Shown here one piece after another: positions 1-6,014 of a stretch of DNA of 6,925 nt. The stretch covers positions 1 to 6,925 of the forward strand of contig JAJYKN010000070.1 of NCBI GenBank assembly GCA_021788515.1, given 5' to 3'. Under the pieces are notes generated by a model that did not search any database, was not told where the DNA came from, and was given only the letters and a program-made list of their open reading frames with translations. Source of the stretch: Nitrospirota bacterium (GTDB lineage: Bacteria; Nitrospirota; UBA9217). Numbering within the stretch: the first letter of the stretch is position 1; each line of letters begins with the position of its first letter. The position numbers and the translations under genes are program-made.

Positions 1-1329
1 ATCGCCCAGGACCTCCTCATGGCGGGCAAGCGGTCTTCGCGGCGTCCAATACAGATCAACATCACCGTCTCCACGTTCGTACCGAAGCCCCATACGCCGT
101 TCCAATGGTTCGGCCAGGCAACCCGGGAAGAGATCAGGGCAAAACAAACTTACCTGGAAAAAGGCCTTCGAAAAAAAGGAATATCGCTCAAGCCTCATCA
201 TGCGGAAACGAGCCTGCTTGAGGGCGCCTTTGCGCGCGGCGACCGGAGCGTCGGAAGGGTCATCGAAGAGGCCGTGCGGCTCGGCTGCCGCTTCGACGGC
301 TGGTCTGAATGTTTTGATTTTTCGAAATGGGAACAGGCATTCCGGACCTGCGGCATGGATCCGGCCGCGCTTGCGTCCCGCACCTACGCGCTCGACGAAG
401 CCCTGCCCTGGGACCACATCCAGAGCGGCGTCACGAAAAAATTTCTGCAAAGTGAGTACGAACGGGCACAGGCCGCGGAGAGCACGGAAAATTGCCGCGA
501 GAAGTGCGAGCGCTGCGGCATCGGCTGCACGGACGGCAGCACAGCACTGCTCGGAAAACCCGCCCTGCCCAAAGACAAGCAGCGCGCCCCGGAGCCAACG
601 GCAAGCAATGTGCGTGATTCGTTCGACGGGGGGGAAAAGGCCCCTTCGCGCCACAACCTCGATGTGCGGTATAGAATGAAATTCACCAAAATTGGGCGGT
701 TGCGATTTTTATCCCACCTGGATCTCATGGCCCTTTTTCAGCGGGCGGCCGCACGGGCAGAAATTCCCATCGCCTTTTCCCAGGGCTTTAACCCCCATCC
801 GAAGATCGCCTTTGGCCCCGCCCTTTCCGTAGGCATAGAAAGCGTGGCGGAATATCTGGACATGGAAACGAGCACCTACGTCGAGCTCCAGGAGCTGACA
901 ACAGCCTTGAACAGCACGCTTCCGGAAGGCATCAGAATTCTTGAATCCCGGGTGGTCTCTCCGAAAGCCCCTTCCCTTTCAGGAAGCATCAGTCGGTATA
1001 CCTACGAGGTTTCCGTACCAAAGCGCTCTTTCCATGACGTTGCCGAACTGGCAGCCTCCTTCTTGTCCCGTGAATCAATCGTGGTAATAAAAGACGGGAA
1101 GCAGAAGGACATCAGGCCCTGCATCGAGTCGATCAAGGTTACCACCAAAGACAATGCGGTGATGATCGAAATAGTCCTGGTCGATCACGACCAGCAAAAG
1201 CCCCGGGTCCAGGACGTGCTGAGTCAGCTCTTTGCGGTCACTGCGGAAGAGACGCACCTGTTCGGCGTACGGCGGACGGGATTGTACTGCGAGGAAAAAG
1301 GCCAATGGGTGCTTCCGATTTCGCTCTAA
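1..1329 (+). CDS. B12-binding-type radical SAM protein fused to DUF2344 domain (5' truncated)
   Basis: The frame is open from base 1, so the gene begins upstream; the ATG at 19 lies inside a conserved stretch and is not taken as the start. Numbering here is from that Met. Residues 11-29, with the motif TVSTFVPKPHTPFQW, through LLEGAFARGDR and LPWDHIQSGV match the region after the radical SAM barrel in TIGR03960-type proteins, whose B12-binding and SAM-cluster domains would be upstream. A four-cysteine cluster follows (Cys codons at 493, 505, 514 and 526; spacing CX3CX2CX3C), probably an extra Fe-S or metal site. A charged linker leads to a DUF2344/TIGR03936 domain from about residue 215 (RYRMKFTKIGRLRFLSHLDL, then FSQGFNPHPKIAFGPALSVG) to the stop. 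In many bacteria these are two adjacent genes; here no stop or restart separates them. The substrate is unknown. The frequent RNase E/G neighbour, present here too, suggests a link to RNA or ribosome metabolism, which is inference. Family calls rest on remembered motifs. Confidence 0.88.
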   Translation: MAQDLLMAGKRSSRRPIQINITVSTFVPKPHTPFQWFGQATREEIRAKQTYLEKGLRKKGISLKPHHAETSLLEGAFARGDRSVGRVIEEAVRLGCRFDGWSECFDFSKWEQAFRTCGMDPAALASRTYALDEALPWDHIQSGVTKKFLQSEYERAQAAESTENCREKCERCGIGCTDGSTALLGKPALPKDKQRAPEPTASNVRDSFDGGEKAPSRHNLDVRYRMKFTKIGRLRFLSHLDLMALFQRAAARAEIPIAFSQGFNPHPKIAFGPALSVGIESVAEYLDMETSTYVELQELTTALNSTLPEGIRILESRVVSPKAPSLSGSISRYTYEVSVPKRSFHDVAELAASFLSRESIVVIKDGKQKDIRPCIESIKVTTKDNAVMIEIVLVDHDQQKPRVQDVLSQLFAVTAEETHLFGVRRTGLYCEEKGQWVLPISL

Positions 1330-1370
1330 CTGCTGCAGGAATGCCCCCGTTCATCCTAAAAAAAGCATTT

Positions 1371-1510
1371 AATCACGGATTAACACGGATGAACACCGTT
1401 GATTCAAAGTCCTAAGACAAAAACAAGGAACGCCAATTGGGTGAAGCTCCCGTTCGAAATACATTATTGATTTAAGGCCTTAACCGTGTTCATCTGTGGT
1501 TTCAACTGCC
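1371..1510. repeat. Degenerate 10-bp-unit repeat with inverted copy (dispersed-repeat-like)
   Basis: Three consecutive 10-bp units are visible: AATCACGGAT (1371-1380), TAACACGGAT (1381-1390) and GAACACCGTT (1391-1400). The segment 1480-1500 is the reverse complement of 1382-1402 with 17 of 21 positions matching, giving inverted arms about 77 bp apart. A perfect 12-bp palindrome, TTAAGGCCTTAA (1472-1483), overlaps the start of the right arm. Sequences of the type 'cacggat-taacacggat-gaacac' are, from memory, common dispersed intergenic repeats in environmental bacterial genomes. No transposase or target-site duplication is visible, so calling it a MITE would go beyond the evidence. Confidence 0.6.
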
Positions 1511-1768
1511 GTTTGTAGGATCATGCCGCACGGGAGCGCAAAGCGCATCCGCCTCGCGGGAGCTTATATTCCAGGCCCACTGTTGCAATGGCGCTTCTCA
1601 TTTTTTTCGCAGCCAGTAGCACATCAGCGTCCTTCCTGCTACAATTAAAAACAAGTTCAGCACCGGGATAAGATACCAGCCCTATGCGGCTGTGAGCGCT
1701 CCCTCATTGCCGAAAGTCCGGCATGGTGCAGGGCAATGGAAGCCGGGGAAAGGAGGGGTTTTTTACCC

Positions 1769-1796
1769 TTGTATTGCCTCCCCCACTTATTATAAA
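1769..1796 (+). promoter_or_regulatory. Possible sigma-70-type promoter for RNase G gene
   Basis: TTGTAT (1769-1774) and TATAAA (1791-1796) are separated by 16 bp, inside a locally AT-rich stretch just before the gene. The -10 element matches consensus at 5 of 6 positions and the -35 at only 3 of 6. Initiation would fall near 1803, about 30 bases before the start codon. The assignment rests on pattern alone. Confidence 0.35.
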
Positions 1797-1821
1797 ATAG
1801 CCCCGCTCACCGCCAATGCTT

Positions 1822-1827
1822 AAGGAG
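1822..1827 (+). promoter_or_regulatory. Ribosome-binding site of RNase G gene
   Basis: AAGGAG lies 5 bases before the ATG at 1833. This strong Shine-Dalgarno fixes the start codon, and the protein beginning there (MPSEIIVNAG) matches the usual N-terminus of RNase G-type proteins. Confidence 0.8.
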
Positions 1828-1832
1828 AACAC

Positions 1833-3338
1833 ATGCCATCTGAGATCATCGTAAACGCAGGCCGCGAGGAAACCCGCGTGGCCCTTCTTGAGAACAGCCT
1901 CGTCACGGAAATCTACATCGACCGGAAAAAGGACCGCGGTATCGCCGGCAACGTCTACAAAGGCAGGATCATGAAGGTCCTGCCCGGCATGCAGGCGGCG
2001 TTCATCGACATCGGCCTGGAGAAATCCGCGTTCCTCTACGTCGGCGATGTCTTCGACAGCTCGTCGGAATACACGCCCCTGATGGAAGATGAGGGCCTGG
2101 AGCTCGAAGTCGAGACGAAACGGAAACGCAGCCACGCAAACCAGATCGAAGACCTGTTGCAGGAAGGGCAGGAAATCCTCGTGCAGGTATCGAAAGAGCC
2201 GATCAGCACCAAGGGCGCCAGGGTCACGACCTACATCAGCATTCCCGGCCGCTACCTCGTCATGATGCCCGGCGTGAACCATATCGGCGTCTCGCGCAGG
2301 ATCGAGAACAGCGAGGAGCGGAAGCGGCTCCGCGAGATCGTGAGCCGCCTCCGGAAGCCGAATACGGGCTACATCATCAGGACCGCGAGCCAGGGCAGGA
2401 GCGAAGAGGATTTCGTGGCCGACATAGAGTTTTTGAGCAGGCTCTGGGACAACGTCCAGAAGAAAAAAGAGCGGGCTTCGGCGCCGGCGCTCCTGCACAA
2501 CGAACTCGACCTGGTCTTCCGCGTGATCCGCGACGTGTTCACCCGCGACGTGGACCGGATGGTCATCGACTCTCCCGACGAGTACCAGCGCGTCAGGGAA
2601 TTCGTCGATTCCTACATTCCGCCGCTTTCCCGGCGGGTGAAGCCCTACGACGGCGATGACCCCATCTTCGACCACTACGGCGTGGAGATCGAGATCTCCC
2701 GCGCCCTGGGCAGAAAGGTCTGGCTCAAGTCGGGCGGCTACATCATCGTGGACCAGACCGAGGCCCTTGCGGCGATCGACGTGAACACCGGCAGGTACGT
2801 GGGCAAGCGCACGCTCGAGGACACGATCCTGAAGACGAACCTCGAGGCCGTGCGGGAGATCGCCTACCAGCTCCGTCTCCGGAACATGGGCGGCATCGTC
2901 GTTCTGGATTTCATCGACATGGAGCGTGAGGACAACCGCAGGAAAGTCTATTCAGCGCTCCAGGAAGCGCTGGCGAACGACAAGGCCAAGACCACGATCT
3001 CGCACATCTCGCCCATCGGTCTTATCGAGATGACCCGGAAACGCATCCGGGAGAGTCTCGGCCGCACGCTCTGCGAGCCCTGCCCCTACTGCGACGGCCG
3101 CGGCTACATCAAGTCGAGCCGCACCATGTGCTACGAGGTCCTGCGCGAGCTCAGGAGGGCCTTCTCGAGCGCCGACGAAAAGAAGGCGCTCGTCACCGTC
3201 AATTCCGTGGTGGCCGATATGCTGTATGACGAGGAGCGCCAGGGCGTGGAAGAACTGGAAAAGGAATTTCAGAAGAAGATCGTGATCAAGGCTGACCCCA
3301 ACCTGCACCAGGAGCAGTATGAAGTGGTGATGGTGTAA
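1833..3338 (+). CDS. rng: Ribonuclease G (Rne/Rng family endoribonuclease)
   Basis: This cytoplasmic Mg-dependent endoribonuclease cleaves single-stranded AU-rich RNA; family members act in rRNA 5'-end maturation and mRNA decay and sense 5'-monophosphate ends. The 501-residue product has an N-terminal S1-type RNA-binding region (GNVYKGRIMKVLPGMQAAFIDIG, then FLYVGDVFD). A 5'-sensor segment follows (TTYISIPGRYLVMMPG, then ISRRIE-like GVSRRIE). The DNase I-like catalytic domain carries D316 in AAIDVNTG and D359 in VVLDFIDM, spaced 43 residues apart as are D303 and D346 of E. coli RNase E. The zinc-link CPYC is at 417-420, 58 residues after the second Asp as in RNase E. The length fits RNase G (about 490 residues), and the C-terminus ends in an EQYEVV motif with no degradosome scaffold tail, so rng is preferred over rne. 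The start is fixed by AAGGAG. The usual downstream ribosomal genes rplU/rpmA are absent. Confidence 0.95.
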   Translation: MPSEIIVNAGREETRVALLENSLVTEIYIDRKKDRGIAGNVYKGRIMKVLPGMQAAFIDIGLEKSAFLYVGDVFDSSSEYTPLMEDEGLELEVETKRKRSHANQIEDLLQEGQEILVQVSKEPISTKGARVTTYISIPGRYLVMMPGVNHIGVSRRIENSEERKRLREIVSRLRKPNTGYIIRTASQGRSEEDFVADIEFLSRLWDNVQKKKERASAPALLHNELDLVFRVIRDVFTRDVDRMVIDSPDEYQRVREFVDSYIPPLSRRVKPYDGDDPIFDHYGVEIEISRALGRKVWLKSGGYIIVDQTEALAAIDVNTGRYVGKRTLEDTILKTNLEAVREIAYQLRLRNMGGIVVLDFIDMEREDNRRKVYSALQEALANDKAKTTISHISPIGLIEMTRKRIRESLGRTLCEPCPYCDGRGYIKSSRTMCYEVLRELRRAFSSADEKKALVTVNSVVADMLYDEERQGVEELEKEFQKKIVIKADPNLHQEQYEVVMV

Positions 3339-3374
3339 GAATTTGACGTGTAACTGAGTAAAAATCGGTCGAAT

Positions 3375-3422
3375 TCCGGGGTCAGGTCAAGGACCCGGAG
3401 TTTGCCCGATAATTCTGGAGTC
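3375..3422 (+). promoter_or_regulatory. Two mutually exclusive hairpins ahead of the ClC gene, one covering its RBS
   Basis: The segment GACCCGGA (3392-3399) can pair with TCCGGGGTC upstream (3375-3383; 8 bp, G3381 bulged). It can equally pair with TCTGGAGTC downstream (3414-3422; 8 bp including one G-T, A3419 bulged). The downstream partner contains the probable Shine-Dalgarno TGGAG (3416-3420) of the ClC gene, so the second hairpin would hide it. The two partners are copies of one 12-bp motif (3372-3383 and 3411-3422, 10 of 12 identical). There is no T tract, so this is not a simple intrinsic terminator. A GATAAT (3408-3413) could instead be a promoter -10 element, in which case the upstream hairpin would not be transcribed from it. 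Function is inferred from pairing alone. Confidence 0.35.
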
Positions 3423-3427
3423 GTACA

Positions 3428-4945
3428 ATGATTAATCTGCTTGCGCAATTATTTTCCCGTTGGTCAAAATCCGCGGGCGGGAGCGGGCCGTCCCGGGCGC
3501 TGGACGGAGATTCGGCCGTGCTCGCCGCATCAGCCGCAAGAGGCGCATCCGAATCACGGGTCCTATCCTGGGTCAAGAGCTCCTGCAGCCGCTTCATCTC
3601 GGGCCTCGACCCGATGGTGCCGATGATACTCATGGCGGCGGCGGTCGGCTTTGTCAGCTCTCTTGCCGTTGAATTGTTCCGCAAGGGAATGTACACGATC
3701 ATCCGCCTCTATTCCACCCATGAACATCTCGTGGCTGCTGCGCGCGATTTGCCGTGGTGGATGCGGGTGTTGATACCTACGCTCGGAGGCCTTGGCGGCG
3801 GGCTGGTGATGTGGGCGGGCCACCGCTGGATCAAGCGCCCGCACGGGCCGGAATATATGGAGGCAGTGCGTATCGGCGACGGCATCCTGCCCCTGGGGCC
3901 GAATCTCGTTCGGACCGTTGCATCGCTGATCGGGGTCAGCGGAGGCATTACCATCGGCCGCGAAGGAACGATGATCCAGTTCGCCTCGGTAACATCATCG
4001 ATTCTCGGGCGGCTGGGCCGCGCGGACGCCGCGCACCGCAGGCTCATCGTCGCCTGCGGCGCTGCCGCGGGTTTTGCCGGCGCATACCACGCACCGATCG
4101 CGGGCACCCTTTTCGTCTCGGAAATCATCCTCGGCGGCCTGGCGTTGCGTGAGATTACGGCCGTGCTCGTTGCGGCGGTCATCGGCGAGCTGACCACGCA
4201 GGCGCTGTTCGCCGCCGGTCCGCTCTACATTTCGCACGTCGTGCCGGCAGTGGGATTTTCCGACCTGTTCGACGCATCGCTCGTAGGGTTGATGGCCGGC
4301 CTGGTCGGCCCCGCGTTCCTGTGGCTGCTCGCCGCCGCAAACCGCAAATACCAGCCCCTCATCAGCTTTTTGCCGCTGCGCATGGGTTTGGCCGGCCTGG
4401 GCATCGGGCTGCTGTCGATACTGCGCCCGGAGGTCTGGGGCAACGGGTACAGCATTATTGAATCGTTTTTCGTTTCTCACTGGGCGTTGAACGCGGTAGC
4501 GGCGGTGTTCGTGCTGCGGCTGATCGCCGTGACATTTGCCAGCGCCGCAGGCATCCCCGGCGGCGTGCTCACCCCCACGTTGCTGCTGGGCGGGGCCATG
4601 GGATTGCTGGTAGGCCACACGATGCTGATACCGTCGGCCGACCATTCGCAGACGCTGTGGATACTGGTCGGGATGGGCAGCCTGCTGGCGGCAACCACTC
4701 ACGCACCCGCGATGTCCGCGATCATGGTCTTCGAGCTCACCCGTAACTACAACGTCGTCCTGGCAGCGATGCCTGCCTGCGTGATCGCATCGGTTATCGG
4801 CAGTCTGCTGCGGCATCGTTCCGTCTATGCCGAGGCCCTGGGCCTGGGCAGGGGCATGCACGCCACGCCTGCCCCTCAGCGCCAGGCATTTCCGAGCCGC
4901 AGCCCAAGTCCCGGCGATTCCCCTTCTGCTCGCGTTGACAAGTAG
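3428..4945 (+). CDS. ClC-family chloride channel / Cl-/H+ antiporter (ClcB-like)
   Basis: This is a polytopic inner-membrane anion transporter of the voltage-gated chloride channel family, 505 residues, without CBS domains. After a polar, probably disordered N-terminus of about 55 residues come many hydrophobic segments. The selectivity regions are recognisable: GDGI at 150-153 where EcClC has GSGIP; GITIGREGT at 173-181 with the external gating glutamate E179; APIAGTLFVSEII, in which E232 is followed by I233 where EcClC has the internal proton glutamate; GIPGGVLTP at 375-383; and Y441 in ELTRNYN at the position of the anion-coordinating Tyr445. GDG and the Ile are, from memory, normal in ClcB-type bacterial ClCs; the Thr in place of Pro in GREGP is less usual. 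The start follows TGGAG by 7 bases. The gene sits 89 bp after rng and converges with the pseudouridine synthase gene. Substrate anion and coupling cannot be read from the sequence. Confidence 0.92.
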   Translation: MINLLAQLFSRWSKSAGGSGPSRALDGDSAVLAASAARGASESRVLSWVKSSCSRFISGLDPMVPMILMAAAVGFVSSLAVELFRKGMYTIIRLYSTHEHLVAAARDLPWWMRVLIPTLGGLGGGLVMWAGHRWIKRPHGPEYMEAVRIGDGILPLGPNLVRTVASLIGVSGGITIGREGTMIQFASVTSSILGRLGRADAAHRRLIVACGAAAGFAGAYHAPIAGTLFVSEIILGGLALREITAVLVAAVIGELTTQALFAAGPLYISHVVPAVGFSDLFDASLVGLMAGLVGPAFLWLLAAANRKYQPLISFLPLRMGLAGLGIGLLSILRPEVWGNGYSIIESFFVSHWALNAVAAVFVLRLIAVTFASAAGIPGGVLTPTLLLGGAMGLLVGHTMLIPSADHSQTLWILVGMGSLLAATTHAPAMSAIMVFELTRNYNVVLAAMPACVIASVIGSLLRHRSVYAEALGLGRGMHATPAPQRQAFPSRSPSPGDSPSARVDK

Positions 4946-5116
4946 CCAGGACACGGGCGCGCTTCATCCTTTCTTCCGTGACCGGCTGTCGAGACGTAGA
5001 CAGACTCTACTGATCTTGTTCGTATTTTATTGCAAGCCCTTTCTAACCTCCTGCGGCACGTTGTTTCTACCTGTGTTTTCCTTATTAATTAAAAAAACTG
5101 CTGAGAGGATTTGAAT

Positions 5117-5137
5117 ACATAGTACAACGTACAATGT
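5117..5137. other. Imperfect 21-bp palindrome in convergent intergenic region
   Basis: ACAT and GTAC pair with GTAC and ATGT around an AAC loop, with one A-A mismatch: 8 of 9 pairs form. It lies between the ends of two convergent genes (stops at 4945 and 5172). It could be a weak bidirectional terminator or a binding site. On the minus strand a T7 tract follows only about 20 bases further on, so it is not a classical terminator. Confidence 0.3.
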
Positions 5138-5147
5138 TCGCCCGATA

Positions 5148-5180
5148 GAACCGTTCGAGAACAGGCTCTGTTCAGGGTTC
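5148..5180 (-). terminator. Nested hairpin at the 3' end of the pseudouridine synthase gene
   Basis: GAACAG (5159-5164) and CTGTTC (5168-5173) form a perfect 6-bp stem with a GCT loop. An outer GAACC/GGTTC pair (5148-5152 with 5176-5180) could extend it with internal unpaired bases. The stem includes two bases of the TGA stop codon (5172-5174, complement). No U tract follows directly on the minus strand, so termination function is doubtful; it may instead protect the transcript 3' end. Confidence 0.3.
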
Positions 5181-5984
5181 GGAGGGAGGGAACCGCGTCC
5201 GGGAAGGTTTCGCTAATTTCGTTGAGGGTGCCGCGGGCTCGTTTTGGTGATCAAGAGGACCTACGAGCGTCGCAAAGAATGCCGGCACTTCCGCTTCGAA
5301 CGTGAGCCGCTTGTTGCTAACAGGATGGTTGAAGGAAATCCGTCTCGCATGGAGCGCCATGCGCGGCTGCGCCCTGTCCTCTTTTCCGTACTTTGTGTCG
5401 CCTACGATCGGGTGGCCGATGCCGGCGAGGTGTACCCGTATCTGGTTCTTCCTGCCCGTCAGCAACGTCACTTCCAGCAAGGAAAGCCCTTTTGTCTTCT
5501 TGAGCACTGTGTAAACCGTGCTGGAAAGTCTGCCCTTTGTGCTGTCGGACGTGGAATAAACGTTATACTGCTTGTCCTCCGCCAGGAAGGTCGTAATGGT
5601 GTCCGAGCTCTTTTCGCATGCGCCGTGGACCACGGCCAGGTACTTCTTCTCCGTTTCTTTCCACCGGGCCTTCAAACGGAGCATCGCCTCTTCGCTCTTT
5701 GCAAAGATGAGCACTCCTGAGGTGTCCCTGTCCAGCCGGTGAACAACGAAGAGATGCTTGCGGCCTCTCCCGCAGCCCCTGCTGATGTAATCCGTCAGCA
5801 GGGAATGGGCTGTGCGCGATTTTTCCCTCTCCGTGGCAACCGCCAGCAGGCCCGCCGGTTTGTCCACCACAAGGATGTCTTTATCCTCGTAGAGGATTCC
5901 GAGCCCTTTCGATACAAACCTGATGTTTGAAGGAGACCGTCTTCGCATAGTAACCAAGGAAGCCCATCGGCCGTCTGGCTGCAT
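5172..5984 (-). CDS. RluA-family RNA pseudouridine synthase
   Basis: The enzyme isomerises specific uridines in rRNA or tRNA to pseudouridine in the cytoplasm. Counting from the ATG at 5984 (270 residues), the family motifs appear in order: DKPAGL at 41-46; HRLDRDTSG at 82-90 with the catalytic Asp D85; KKYLAVVHG near 113-121; GRKNQIRVHLAGIGHPIVGDTKYG at 177-200; and a final conserved FNHPVSNKRLTFEAEVP block. No S4 domain precedes the catalytic domain, so it resembles RluA/RluC-core or TruC-like enzymes; which uridine it modifies cannot be told. The tail after about residue 243 is poorly conserved and rich in Pro, Ser and Thr. The start is uncertain: TTG at 5990, ATG at 5984 and ATG at 5948 are possible and none has a good Shine-Dalgarno, while the conserved domain begins well inside all three. 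It lies about 30 bp after the diguanylate cyclase gene on the same strand, probably cotranscribed. Confidence 0.9.
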   Translation of the reverse strand: MQPDGRWASLVTMRRRSPSNIRFVSKGLGILYEDKDILVVDKPAGLLAVATEREKSRTAHSLLTDYISRGCGRGRKHLFVVHRLDRDTSGVLIFAKSEEAMLRLKARWKETEKKYLAVVHGACEKSSDTITTFLAEDKQYNVYSTSDSTKGRLSSTVYTVLKKTKGLSLLEVTLLTGRKNQIRVHLAGIGHPIVGDTKYGKEDRAQPRMALHARRISFNHPVSNKRLTFEAEVPAFFATLVGPLDHQNEPAAPSTKLAKPSRTRFPPSEP

Positions 5985-6014
5985 GTACAATCGGGATGCT
6001 GTCGAGGAGGGTCG

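Larger units (their letters stand above)
1330..1832. other. 503-bp intergenic region between radical SAM gene and RNase G gene
   Basis: No convincing gene lies here. From left to right it holds an inverted pair of degenerate repeats (1371-1510, listed separately), a small GCGC-AAA-GCGC hairpin (1536-1546), a run of seven T (1601-1607) preceded only by a weak imperfect stem, a GTAGCA/TGCTAC dyad (1616-1621 with 1637-1642), an ATTGCC/GGCAAT dyad set (1705-1778), and a hairpin with an AGGGGT/ACCCTT stem (one G-T pair) and a five-T loop (1754-1770). A possible promoter and a clear Shine-Dalgarno for the RNase gene follow. No textbook intrinsic terminator for the upstream gene is visible. Confidence 0.6.

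Noticed and set aside
505..528. Cys cluster as the radical SAM catalytic CX3CX2C site
   Set aside because: It follows the post-barrel conserved region (VPKPHTPFQW and LPWDHIQSGV), so the SAM-binding cluster must lie upstream of the window; this one is auxiliary at most.
1575..1607. Intrinsic terminator before the T7 run
   Set aside because: The only stem (CCACTG/CAATGG, one mismatch) is weak and separated from the T run by about 10 bases.
1704..2675. 323-codon minus-strand open frame opposite rng
   Set aside because: It lies almost entirely on the complement of the RNase G coding sequence, which has all catalytic motifs. Its composition (many Val, Asp, His) is typical of an antisense shadow of a GC-rich gene.
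3343..3371. Promoter with TTGACG (3343-3348) for the ClC gene
   Set aside because: The -35-like element is good, but no -10-like sequence lies 16-18 bp downstream.
3339..3427. Fluoride (crcB-type) riboswitch before the ClC gene
   Set aside because: The conserved GGCGATGG-like start and the TGATGACTCCTACA-like end of that class are not present, and the protein lacks features of the fluoride-specific ClC branch that I know.
3995..4954. 319-codon minus-strand open frame opposite the ClC gene
   Set aside because: It is very rich in Gln, Arg, His and Gly with no recognisable motif, and the opposite strand encodes a clear ClC protein. It is a shadow.
4827..5114. 95-codon plus-strand frame overlapping the ClC 3' end
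   Set aside because: Two fifths of it is out-of-frame ClC sequence, the remainder shows no family motif, and there is no ribosome-binding site.
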